This document shows, in pieces, positions 9,622-17,974 of a stretch of DNA of 64,000 nt. The DNA comes from UBA6623 sp965248235 (GTDB lineage: Bacteria; Acidobacteriota; Terriglobia; Bryobacterales; UBA6623). A model generated the notes under the pieces. That model worked only from the letters and a program-made list of their open reading frames with translations. It searched no databases and was not told where the DNA came from. Where the stretch lies: positions 1,054,001 to 1,118,000 of the forward strand of contig CBDFIU010000005.1 in assembly GCA_965248235.1 (NCBI GenBank), given 5' to 3'. How positions within the stretch are numbered: the first letter of the stretch is position 1; each line of letters starts with the position of its first letter. The position numbers and the translations under genes were made by a program.

Positions 9622-9990
9622 GTGATACCCGGAGAATACTTTGTTGAAGACGGCGAGCTGGAACTCAATGCCGACCGCGAAACGATACGGATCCGTGTCG
9701 ACAATCTCGGCGATCGACCCGTACAGGTCGGTTCCCACACGCATTTTTTCGAAGCCAACCGTTTTCTGCGGTTTCAGCGCGAACAGGCCTACGGATTCCG
9801 GCTCGACATTCCCGCCGGAACGGCCCTCAGGTTTGAGCCCGGCGAGGGTCGCGAAATCGACCTAGTGGAATTCGCCGGCGGCCGTCAGTTGTGGGGCATG
9901 AACGCTCTTGTCCAGGGCGACCTGGACGACCAACGTGACTCCGCGATGGCGCGAGCCAAAGACGCCGGTTATCTGGAGACATCGCAGTGA
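9622..9990 (+). CDS. ureB: urease beta subunit
   Basis: Begins with GTG after aaggaga (9610-9616). The 122 residues include the conserved start (IPGEYFVEDGELELN), VQVGSHTHFFEANR, and 'YGFRLDIPAGTALRFEPGE'. It is a separate beta subunit, not fused to gamma. Its TGA overlaps the GTG start of ureC by four bases (GTGA), indicating translational coupling. Confidence 0.96.
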   Translation: MIPGEYFVEDGELELNADRETIRIRVDNLGDRPVQVGSHTHFFEANRFLRFQREQAYGFRLDIPAGTALRFEPGEGREIDLVEFAGGRQLWGMNALVQGDLDDQRDSAMARAKDAGYLETSQ

Positions 9991-11693
9991 AAATCGATCG
10001 CCGCCGCTATGCCGCTCTCTACGGCCCTACCGTGGGCGACCGTGTGCGCCTCGGCGATACGAATTTGATTGCCGAGGTCGAGAGAGACCACACGCATTAC
10101 GGGGAAGAGGTAGTGTTCGGCGGAGGCAAGGTGATTCGGGACGGGCAAGGTCAGTCCCAGCGCACTCGAGCGCAGGGGACGCCGGACGTCGTTATCACGA
10201 ACGCGGTCATCATCGATCATTGGGGCATTGTCAAGGCGGATATTGGTGTTCGTGACGGAAAGATCAGCGCCATCGGCAAGGCAGGCAATCCGGACATTCA
10301 GGATGGCGTAACCGACGGCTTGGCCATCGGACCGGGAACCGAGATCATTGCGGGAGAAGGAAAGATTCTCACGGCGGGCGGCATCGACGCCCACATTCAT
10401 TTCATCAGTCCCCAGCAAGCATGGGAGGCGATCTACAGCGGTATCACAACGATGCTGGGAGGGGGAACGGGCCCCGCCGAGGGAACCAAGGCGACAACAT
10501 GCACGCCGGGCGCTTGGAACCTTCATCGCATGCTGGAAGCCATCGAGGACCTGCCTCTCAACTTCGGGTTCCTCGCCAAAGGGAATTCCTCCCGAAAAGA
10601 ACCTTTGGAGGAACAACTGCGAGCCGGCGCGATTGGCCTCAAGCTGCATGAAGACTGGGGCACGACCCCTTCCGTGATCGACAACGCGCTGTCGGTGGCC
10701 GAGGAGTTTGATGTTCAGGTAGCGATCCACACCGATACCCTTAACGAATCGGGGTTTGTCGAGAACACGATCGCCGCGTTCAAGGATCGTGCGATCCACA
10801 CCTATCACAGCGAAGGGGCCGGCGGAGGCCATGCGCCCGACATTCTAAGAGTGCTCTCTTCCGGCAACGTCCTGCCCTCGAGCACCAACCCCACGATGCC
10901 TTACACGGTGAACACACTGGAAGAGCATCTGGACATGCTGATGGTATGCCACCACCTCAATTCTCAGGTGCCTGAGGATGTAGCTTTCGCGGAATCCCGG
11001 ATTCGGCCCGAAACCATGGCGGCGGAGGATGTGTTGCACGACCTGGGCGCCATCAGCATGATGGCTTCGGACTCTCAGGCCATGGGACGGGTAGGTGAGG
11101 TGATTTTGCGCACTTGGCAGACCGCGCATTCGATGAAGGCACAGCGCGGGCCGCTGGCGGGTGACTCCGAACGCAATGATAACGGGCGGATCCGGCGCTA
11201 CATTGCCAAGTACACGATCAATCCGGCCATCACACATGGAATCGCGGATTACGTCGGGTCCGTGGAAGTGGGGAAGCATGCCGACCTCGTGCTGTGGGAG
11301 CCGGCCTTCTTTGGGGTCAAGCCGAATGTCATCGTCAAAGGCGGCATGATTGCCGCCGCGCTGATGGGTGACCCGAACGCATCGATTCCGACTCCCGAGC
11401 CGGTTCGTTATCGACCGATGTTTGGTGGCATGGGTAAGGCGATGGATGAGCTTTGCGTCAGCTTCGTCTCTCAGGCCGCCCTCGACGACGATACGCTCCC
11501 GGAGCGGCTTGGGAGAACGGCGCTGGCCGTAAGGAAAACACGTTCGGTTCGAAAAGCAGACATGATCTTGAACGATGCCCAGCCACAGGTGGACGTCGAT
11601 CCGGAGAACTATGAGGTGCGGGTCGACGGCGAGCTGGTCAAGAGCGAGCCGGCCCAAGAATTGCCTTTGGCCCAGCGTTACTTCTTGTTTTAG
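9987..11693 (+). CDS. ureC: urease alpha subunit (catalytic)
   Basis: 568 residues, full length. The di-nickel site is intact: H136 and H138 (AHIHFI), the lysine that becomes carbamylated at K219 (IGLKLHEDWG), H248 (AIHTD), H274 (TYHSEGAGGGH) and D362 (MASDSQAMGR). The active-site flap has C321 followed by H322/H323 (MVCHHLN). All positions match those known for bacterial ureases, so an active enzyme is expected once the accessory proteins load nickel. The start is the GTG coupled to the ureB stop. Confidence 0.97.
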   Translation: MKIDRRRYAALYGPTVGDRVRLGDTNLIAEVERDHTHYGEEVVFGGGKVIRDGQGQSQRTRAQGTPDVVITNAVIIDHWGIVKADIGVRDGKISAIGKAGNPDIQDGVTDGLAIGPGTEIIAGEGKILTAGGIDAHIHFISPQQAWEAIYSGITTMLGGGTGPAEGTKATTCTPGAWNLHRMLEAIEDLPLNFGFLAKGNSSRKEPLEEQLRAGAIGLKLHEDWGTTPSVIDNALSVAEEFDVQVAIHTDTLNESGFVENTIAAFKDRAIHTYHSEGAGGGHAPDILRVLSSGNVLPSSTNPTMPYTVNTLEEHLDMLMVCHHLNSQVPEDVAFAESRIRPETMAAEDVLHDLGAISMMASDSQAMGRVGEVILRTWQTAHSMKAQRGPLAGDSERNDNGRIRRYIAKYTINPAITHGIADYVGSVEVGKHADLVLWEPAFFGVKPNVIVKGGMIAAALMGDPNASIPTPEPVRYRPMFGGMGKAMDELCVSFVSQAALDDDTLPERLGRTALAVRKTRSVRKADMILNDAQPQVDVDPENYEVRVDGELVKSEPAQELPLAQRYFLF

Positions 11694-11741
11694 GGAGTAC
11701 CGACTAGTATCGACTGAGGTTCACCGGCGGACACAATAAGC

Positions 11742-12188
11742 ATGAGTCTGATCAGGATTGAATCGCTTGATGAGCCGGGCCCTCCGGCTGAAGGGGAGCA
11801 AGTAATCGAGTTGCCGATGGCGGCTGAGGACCGGCGGCGCGTCCGACGACGTATCCGAGCACCGGACGGGTTGGAATTCGCATTGTGTCTGCCCACGGGC
11901 ACGAAGCTCATGCCGGGGCAGCCGCTTCATCGCGATACGGGACGGCTGTATGTCGTCGCGGCGGCTCCGGAGGACGTCATCGTGATCCATCCCAGAGACA
12001 AGACCGAGGCCGCAAAAGTTGGCCACCTGGTGGGCAACCTGCATCGGGACATCGATTGCACGGAAGAAGCTATCGTGGTGTTGTGGGACGAGTCGTTACA
12101 GGATCGCCTCCAACGTGAGGGCTTTGTTTTCGAAAGGGATCGCCGTCCCTTCCATGGAAATCCCACGAGCGGACACAGCCACTCATGA
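11742..12188 (+). CDS. ureE: urease accessory protein UreE (nickel chaperone)
   Basis: 148 residues with an N-terminal beta domain and a ferredoxin-like metal-binding domain containing 'VGHLVGNLHRDI', where the family's conserved metal-binding histidine (GNxH) is found. The tail ends GHSHS, so it has only two histidines in place of the long His-rich tail of some UreE proteins. UreE delivers nickel to the UreDFG complex. It follows ureC after 48 bases. Its stop overlaps the ureF start by four bases (ATGA). Confidence 0.92.
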   Translation: MSLIRIESLDEPGPPAEGEQVIELPMAAEDRRRVRRRIRAPDGLEFALCLPTGTKLMPGQPLHRDTGRLYVVAAAPEDVIVIHPRDKTEAAKVGHLVGNLHRDIDCTEEAIVVLWDESLQDRLQREGFVFERDRRPFHGNPTSGHSHS

Positions 12189-12841
12189 AGCCGCTTTCTT
12201 TCCTACGCTCGCTGCAGGTCTTCGATTCGCAATTCCCCGTCGGGGCGTTCGTTCATTCCGGAGGGCTCGAGACGTACGGCCACTTGCCGCTCGATACCAG
12301 AGGTCTGGGCCAGCTTATGGGGAATCAGGTGCGCCTTGGATGGGGAAGGCTGGATCTCGCGGCGGCTTGTTTGGCTTGGCGCTCTTGTGATGAGTCCGAG
12401 GTCTTGGAAGGTCTTTGCAAGGAAGTAGACGCCAGTAAAATTATTCCGGGACAACGGAGCAGTAGTCTGCGACACGGCTGGCGCATGCTGACTCTTTTGG
12501 CGAGGCTCTATCCCGAACGGGTCAGCGGCCGCCCGTTGCCGAAGCCGCACCAAGCGATCGTTGTCGGCGTATTCTGCGGGCGCATGGGGATTCCCGAAAG
12601 CGACTGCGCGCTGGCGTTCGCGCAGTCCACGGCTACGGCGTCCCTCGCGGCCGCGACGCGTTCGATGGAGCTAAGCCCCGGACAGGCGCAGGAAATCTTG
12701 ACTGAGTTGCAACCGAGCTTAGTCCGGCAAGTGGAAACGGTACGAGCGGACCCCGAGGCGTCTCTCTTCAGCTCGACGCCTGCGTTGGATATCCGATGTC
12801 ACCAGCAAGCCTATTTGAGGACACGGCTGTTTCAGTCTTGA
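12185..12841 (+). CDS. ureF: urease accessory protein UreF
   Basis: 218-residue, all-helical protein with the family opening 'LQVFDSQFPVGAFVHSGGLE', an internal R-S-S-S-L-R-x-G region, and a conserved C-terminus. UreF binds UreD and UreG in the maturation complex and gates GTP hydrolysis by UreG. The start is the ATG coupled to ureE. Confidence 0.92.
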   Translation: MKPLSFLRSLQVFDSQFPVGAFVHSGGLETYGHLPLDTRGLGQLMGNQVRLGWGRLDLAAACLAWRSCDESEVLEGLCKEVDASKIIPGQRSSSLRHGWRMLTLLARLYPERVSGRPLPKPHQAIVVGVFCGRMGIPESDCALAFAQSTATASLAAATRSMELSPGQAQEILTELQPSLVRQVETVRADPEASLFSSTPALDIRCHQQAYLRTRLFQS

Positions 12842-12856
12842 GAGGCTTGGTGTAAT

Positions 12857-13582
12857 GTGGAGTCCGGTTCAAACCAAGAGAACCTTCCACCGGCGGCCCC
12901 GCCGGAACCGTCCGTGGCGGACGATGGCACAGGGGGTAGCGCGATCTCTATGAAAGCCGTCAAGATCGGGGTCGGAGGGCCAGTTGGTTCCGGCAAGACA
13001 GCCTTGCTGCACTCACTGTGTAAACTGCTGGAAGATCGCTATGACCTGGCTGTGATCACAAACGACATCTATACCTATGAAGACGCGGAATTTCTAGTTC
13101 GCAGCGGAGCTCTGCCCGCCGAAAGGATTCGAGGAGTCCAAACGGGAGGCTGCCCGCACACGGCGATTCGCGAGGACACGTCCGTGAATCAGGAAGCTGT
13201 GGATGAGATGCTCGCGCGTTTTCCCGACCTGGACGTTTTGTTTCTTGAATCCGGCGGAGACAACCTGGCCGCGTCGTTCAGTCCGGAACTTGTCGACGTG
13301 AGCATCTATGTCGTGGATGTGTCGGGCGGAGACAAGGTTCCACGAAAGGGGGGACCCGGTGTGACTCGCAGCGATCTATTGGTGATTAACAAGACAGACT
13401 TGGCGCCGCATGTGGGAGCGGATCTCGCCATCATGGAGCGCGACGCCCGCGAGTTGCGTGGTGACAAGCCGGTCCTGTTTACAAACCTCCGTAGCGGTGA
13501 AGGTGCGGAAGAGGTTGGCCGCTGGATCCGGCATGACGTGCTGTTCGAGGCGCGCCGGCCGCTTGGTCGCGAAGGTGAGTGA
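12857..13582 (+). CDS. ureG: urease accessory GTPase UreG
   Basis: SIMIBI-class GTPase that powers nickel insertion into urease. It shows a Walker A GPVGSGKT, the metal-binding CPH (GGCPHTAIREDTS), the ESGGDNL switch, and NKTDLAPHVG for guanine specificity. From the GTG at 12857 the protein carries an extra low-complexity N-terminus of about 31 residues. An in-frame ATG at 12950 would give about 210 residues, closer to the usual UreG length, and may be the true start. Neither has an ideal ribosome site. Confidence 0.94.
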   Translation: MESGSNQENLPPAAPPEPSVADDGTGGSAISMKAVKIGVGGPVGSGKTALLHSLCKLLEDRYDLAVITNDIYTYEDAEFLVRSGALPAERIRGVQTGGCPHTAIREDTSVNQEAVDEMLARFPDLDVLFLESGGDNLAASFSPELVDVSIYVVDVSGGDKVPRKGGPGVTRSDLLVINKTDLAPHVGADLAIMERDARELRGDKPVLFTNLRSGEGAEEVGRWIRHDVLFEARRPLGREGE

Positions 13583-13591
13583 ACCCAGAGT

Positions 13592-14392
13592 ATGGATGGC
13601 CGGCTTCGATTGGTTTTCCGGGCGCGAGGCAACGAGACCCATCTCGCTGAATCCTATGTCCAGTCGCCACTGAAGATCTTGAGACAGTTCCACCTTCCCG
13701 ATGGGCGGGCTGTGGTGCAGATTCTTCAGACAACTCCAGGGATATTTGCAGGCGACGACTATCAAGTCGAGGTTGTCGTTGAGTCAGGTGCGCGCGTGGT
13801 GATGATGAACCCGTCGGCTACGAAGCTTCATCGCATGACGGGAGGCGGTTTCGCGAGGCAGCGATACAATGTTGCGGTACACGATGAGGCTCATTTGGAG
13901 TATTATCCGGCGCTGAATATTCCTTTTCCGGAGGCGGACTTCCGTCAGACGCTTCAGATCAACCTCTCCCCCAAAGCTCGGTTCGCGCTCGTCGAAACGT
14001 GGGCCATGGGTCGCGTGGAGAGAGGTGAGCACCTGCTGTTTCGAAGGTTGTCGTCCCGGACCGCGGTCGATCTTGCCGGCAAGCCCCTGTACCGTGACGC
14101 CTTGGAGTTGACACCGGCATCCGACTCTTCGCGAGACTGGGGCGTACTGGAAGGAAAACGATATCACGCAACCGGCTTCTGGTTCGGAGAGTGTGTCAAG
14201 CCGGTCGAGCCGCTTCCCGCGGCCCCGCTCGATTCCCTCCAGGCATTTGGAGCGGTAGAGCAAGGCCAGCACTACTTCCGAGGCCTTTTCGACGATGGCG
14301 TGGAAATGAGCCAAGCGGTGGGCTGGGTGATCCAGCGTATGTGCTGTGCCTGGGGACAGGCCGACCCACCACTTCGTTCGTTTTCGGGCTAG
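13592..14392 (+). CDS. ureD: urease accessory protein UreD (UreH)
   Basis: 266 residues with family motifs 'HLPDGRAVVQILQTTPGIFAGDDY', split here as PGIFAGD plus VEVESGARVVM-like strands and TAVDLAGKPLYRDALEL. UreD binds apo-urease and recruits UreF and UreG. It is last in the operon, nine bases after ureG, rather than first as in many enterobacterial clusters. No nickel or urea transporter is encoded nearby. About 300 bases of sequence without a gene follow (14393-14690), including an AT-rich stretch near 14570 that could hold the next promoter. Confidence 0.9.
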   Translation: MDGRLRLVFRARGNETHLAESYVQSPLKILRQFHLPDGRAVVQILQTTPGIFAGDDYQVEVVVESGARVVMMNPSATKLHRMTGGGFARQRYNVAVHDEAHLEYYPALNIPFPEADFRQTLQINLSPKARFALVETWAMGRVERGEHLLFRRLSSRTAVDLAGKPLYRDALELTPASDSSRDWGVLEGKRYHATGFWFGECVKPVEPLPAAPLDSLQAFGAVEQGQHYFRGLFDDGVEMSQAVGWVIQRMCCAWGQADPPLRSFSG

Positions 14393-14690
14393 AGTTTTTT
14401 TCTCGATCCAGGGGAAAGGAAGAGGAAGCACGACTTGCACAGGAGAGAAGAGGACGGGCCGGCGGGAACGGGAAGCGTGGATTCGCAGTCCACGTCTCCG
14501 TTTCTCGTATGACCCGGCGACAGGACCGGGTAAATCCAAGGAAAATAGATATAGTCCTATTACCAAGGTTGTAGTACTATATATGCAACGGTCGGTGGAC
14601 CGGCCCAAGACTGCGGGATGCCCAATCCCGATCCCGGTAGGGGCCGGGACCCGCGGCGGCCAGGGAGAGCTTACTCGGTTTGGGGTTTTG

Positions 14691-17171
14691 ATGGCATCGG
14701 CTTTACTTCGCTATCGCACGTACGTTGTCTTGCTTGGCGCGGCGCTGTTCGTCTTGGCGGTCCGTTCAGAGTCGGCCGAGGTGGTCGAGGTGCTGCGGCC
14801 CGCCGTATTGGCCGCGGGGGCGATCGCTTTCGCGGGAACCCGCCTGCGCGTCTCGAGCCTCGGGGTCGGAATAGCCGTGCCGAACCTGATCCTCGCGGCC
14901 GGGCTCAGTTCCCTGGCGGCACCCTTGGCCGCTTTGCTCGCCGCCTTGGTCGCGATGGCGCGATATCAGTTGGAGCACGGCTCGCCACGCTCCGCCTCGG
15001 GGTTCCTAGTCCGCGCGCTGTGTGCCGGCGGCAGCGGATTCTGGTCGGCGCTGGTATACGCGGCGCTCGCCGCCGCCGGAGGATCGCCTTTGTGGGCACT
15101 GGCAATTGCGAGTTTGATCTTCTTGCTCGGGACCGGCGTGAGCGAATCGATCCTTGAGCGCATGCCCTACTGGAAGCGGCTCTGGTTCGAGCGCACCCGC
15201 GGGAGTTTGATCTCAGCTCTGCTATGGACCCCGGCCTCCGTCGCGATCGGCTTGCTGCTGCTTCCCACGATCGGGTCCGAGACCGGCGCCTTCCAAGGGG
15301 ATTGGTTTTGGGCCGGACTCTCGGTTTGCATCCTTTTCTACGGCCTGTGCGAATACCGCCTCGGGCCGCTCTACGAAGACCAGTGGCGGCAAGAAGAGAC
15401 CGATCGCATCTTCTTGAGCGCCGTCGAGGCACTGGCGCTGGCCGTGGACGCCAAAGACAGCGTCAGCAGCGGACACTTGAAACGGGTACAGCGTTACACG
15501 ACCGAGATCGCCAAGGCTCTCGGTTGCGGCGACCGCGAAGTCCGAACCCTGGAGTTCGGAGCTTTGCTGTACGATATCGGAAAAATCGCCGTCCCCGAGG
15601 GTTTGCTGACGAAACCGGGCCGCCTTTCCCCCGAGGAGTTCAACCACGTCGCGAGCCATGTGCAAATCGGGGCGGAAATTTTGGCCGCCGTCAATTTCCC
15701 GCTGCCCGTGGCGGAACTGGTCCTGTGCCACCACGAGAACTGGGACGGCACCGGATATCCCCGCCGGTTGAAGGGGGGCGCGATTCCGTTAACGGCGCGC
15801 ATCCTCACGGTCGTGGACGCTTTCGACGCGCTGACTACTGATCGCCCCTATCGCCCGGCCATGAAGGTCGAAGACGCGATCGAGCACATCAAGAGCCGTC
15901 GCGGGACGGCCTTTGCCCCGCGCGTGACCGACGTCTTGATCGATCTGCTGCCTCGCCTCGAACCCGAGATCCGGAACGACCCACAAACCAATCGTCAGTC
16001 GGCCGAACGCCGCCTATCGCTGCAAAGTCCCCGCAGCATCGACGTGCGGCAAACTTCTCTGACGCCCGAAGAGCGCATCGAAAGTCTCAAGCAGTTGCGA
16101 GGTGTCGCCCGCCAACCCGTCGAAGACGAGGACCTTCAGGCTTGGGAGCGGTTGCTGGCAACCTTGGGATTTCATCTGACGTCGCGGCAATTGCTGGAGT
16201 TCGTCTTTGCGCCGCTCGCCTCACGCGTTCCTTTCGATGAATGCGCGGTTTTGATGTTGTCCGACGGCGCCCTGACGCCGATCTACTGCCCGGGACGCGA
16301 GACCGATATGTTGCGCCGGCTGCGCTGCCCGATCGACCCCAGCCCGAGCGGATGGGTGGCCGGGCACGGCGAGTCTCTTGTCAACGGCAACCCGATGGGC
16401 GAACACTCCGAACTCGGGTTGATGGCCTGGGTGATGGGATTGAAGGCCGCCTTAGTTGTTCCTCTCTGGGAGAACGGTCGAGTGGTCGGCACTTTCAACG
16501 TCTATTCAAAGACCGCGGGTGTCTATTCGAGAGAGCAGGCTGATTGGACGGAGAAGATTTCCGGGACGCTGGGACCCATACTACGGCGGTCGTTGGCGTT
16601 TGACCGCGGCCCCATCCCGGCCGATGACCGCTTGACAGGTTTGCCGGGCGCCGATGCTATCTTGCGTCGTCTGCGGGGGGAAGTGGATCTGGCTCGCGAG
16701 GAGAAACGCAGCAGCTCCGTTCTGTTCTTGAATATCGAAGACTTCCATGCCGTGAATGCTCGCTTTGGATTTCAGCGAGGCGACCAGCTTTTGCGGGTGC
16801 TGGCGAACACGGCGAGCGGGATGCTGCGCAAGTTGGACTACCTAGGCAGGCTGGGAGAAGATCAGTTCCTGGCCGTGCTTGGCGGAATTCAAGACAGCGA
16901 TCTGGAGATTTTGGCCGAAAGGTTACAGAGCGAGCTTTCGCGTCGCTTAACCGAGGTTCACCGTGAGTCGGGCGTTGCCACGAGGGTCGGCGTTGCTTCG
17001 GCTTGTTTTCCGGCCGACGGTCCTACCGCCGAGGAGCTGGTGGTCGTCAGCAAATACCGTCTTCACCAAAGTCCGGAAGAACCGACCGCCCCGGTCGAGC
17101 CGGAATCTCGGCAGTTCGAGCGTCTCACGGAGACGGTTGCCGCAAAGCCTCCGGGCCGGCACGACATCTAA
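14691..17171 (+). CDS. membrane HD-GYP phosphohydrolase with GAF and degenerate GGDEF domains
   Basis: The first 215 residues or so are an integral-membrane sensor with six or more hydrophobic segments. An HD-GYP domain follows. Its HD dyad is replaced by Y294-D295 (LLYDIGKIAVP), while H-H and the GYP loop (NWDGTGYP) are intact. Next is a GAF-like domain (about 500-630), then a GGDEF domain whose signature has decayed to GEDQF (about 722). I chose ATG 14691 because membrane sequence starts there and 'cagggagag' lies upstream; the frame is open back to 14346, overlapping ureD. HD-GYP enzymes normally degrade c-di-GMP. With both signatures altered, a sensor or reduced-activity role is possible, though I recall a YDIGK subgroup in related bacteria. 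Confidence 0.8.
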   Translation: MASALLRYRTYVVLLGAALFVLAVRSESAEVVEVLRPAVLAAGAIAFAGTRLRVSSLGVGIAVPNLILAAGLSSLAAPLAALLAALVAMARYQLEHGSPRSASGFLVRALCAGGSGFWSALVYAALAAAGGSPLWALAIASLIFLLGTGVSESILERMPYWKRLWFERTRGSLISALLWTPASVAIGLLLLPTIGSETGAFQGDWFWAGLSVCILFYGLCEYRLGPLYEDQWRQEETDRIFLSAVEALALAVDAKDSVSSGHLKRVQRYTTEIAKALGCGDREVRTLEFGALLYDIGKIAVPEGLLTKPGRLSPEEFNHVASHVQIGAEILAAVNFPLPVAELVLCHHENWDGTGYPRRLKGGAIPLTARILTVVDAFDALTTDRPYRPAMKVEDAIEHIKSRRGTAFAPRVTDVLIDLLPRLEPEIRNDPQTNRQSAERRLSLQSPRSIDVRQTSLTPEERIESLKQLRGVARQPVEDEDLQAWERLLATLGFHLTSRQLLEFVFAPLASRVPFDECAVLMLSDGALTPIYCPGRETDMLRRLRCPIDPSPSGWVAGHGESLVNGNPMGEHSELGLMAWVMGLKAALVVPLWENGRVVGTFNVYSKTAGVYSREQADWTEKISGTLGPILRRSLAFDRGPIPADDRLTGLPGADAILRRLRGEVDLAREEKRSSSVLFLNIEDFHAVNARFGFQRGDQLLRVLANTASGMLRKLDYLGRLGEDQFLAVLGGIQDSDLEILAERLQSELSRRLTEVHRESGVATRVGVASACFPADGPTAEELVVVSKYRLHQSPEEPTAPVEPESRQFERLTETVAAKPPGRHDI

Positions 17172-17248
17172 ATTTTGTTTCGGTATCGACTTTTCCCGTC
17201 CGCCCCGCGTCGATAGAATCAGAGGTGCTCCCGCGGGGTTAACCAGCT

Positions 17249-17770
17249 ATGCCCACCATGGTTCGAATCGGATTCATTGTGCTCGTGCTCGGCACGGTGT
17301 GTTTGCCGGGCGCCGATCTGCGGAACGTCCGCTCGGTCTACGCTTGGCCGATGACGAAGTCGTTTGATCAATACCTCGCCCAGCAGATTACCGCCGAAGA
17401 CGTTTTCGACGTCGTGGTTGATCCCAAACTGGCCGGGGCGATTCTCACCGACCGCATCGACGCCCCTTTTCTAGCCGCCATGGATGAGCTGTTTCCATTG
17501 CCCGAGGAAGAGGCCGGGGAAGAAGCGAAAGACGAGGACGCTGAAGACGCTTCGTCCGATGAGAGCATTGAAGCCGGCGGTGCGATGAAACGGCCGAAGA
17601 ACCGGGTCTTGGGCCGCCCCCGCGGAACCCTTTTCTTGGTGAATGTGCAAAGCCGCAAGGTCATCTGGTCGACCTATCTCAAGGAATACGAGGCTACCCC
17701 CAACAAGCTCAATCAGCTGGCTCGCGACGTGGTGGGAAGAATCAAGGAAGAGTTGGGCTTCACTCCTTAG
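17249..17770 (+). CDS. small secreted hypothetical protein
   Basis: 173 residues with a signal peptide (GFIVLVLGTVCLPGA) and a mature start 'VYAWPMTKSFDQYLAQQIT', then 'VDPKLAGAILTDRID'. Proteins with this pattern, a short domain ending in ISSTY/IWSTY-K and a residue track DPKxADAIxTD, occur widely in Acidobacteriota without known function. A strongly acidic linker (EEEAGEEAKDEDAEDASSDE) splits the two halves. The second half contains VWSTY-like VIWSTYLKEYEATPNKL. No catalytic motif is apparent. Confidence 0.65.
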   Translation: MPTMVRIGFIVLVLGTVCLPGADLRNVRSVYAWPMTKSFDQYLAQQITAEDVFDVVVDPKLAGAILTDRIDAPFLAAMDELFPLPEEEAGEEAKDEDAEDASSDESIEAGGAMKRPKNRVLGRPRGTLFLVNVQSRKVIWSTYLKEYEATPNKLNQLARDVVGRIKEELGFTP

Positions 17771-17878
17771 CGCCCGAGCCGCTGTTGTCGCATTCGGCTC
17801 GATCTTCTAGCGACTCGATTGACTCTTTGCACCGGGGAATCGGCGTATGGAGTGGTTGGAGTTGCGCCGTTGGCTCGG

Positions 17879-17903
17879 CCTGTCGCTTGCGCTCAGGGCT
17901 CGG
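17879..17903 (-). repeat. dispersed short repeat R2, copy 2 (inverted)
   Basis: The complement reads gagccctgagcgcaagcgac, identical over 20 bases to the copy at 2677. It lies in the intergenic space between the small secreted protein and the Nudix-MBL gene. Confidence 0.6.
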
Positions 17904-17974
17904 TATCCGCTTCTTGGGGCCCTTTCGGGAACGGGTACACTGTGGGCGCGAACCGGGCGGCAGCGGACTTACCC

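Noticed and set aside
17130..17215. Possible c-di-GMP (GEMM) riboswitch: cgcaaagcctccggg
   Set aside because: The 15 bases resemble one GEMM segment, but they lie in the end of the HD-GYP gene and the other GEMM elements are missing.
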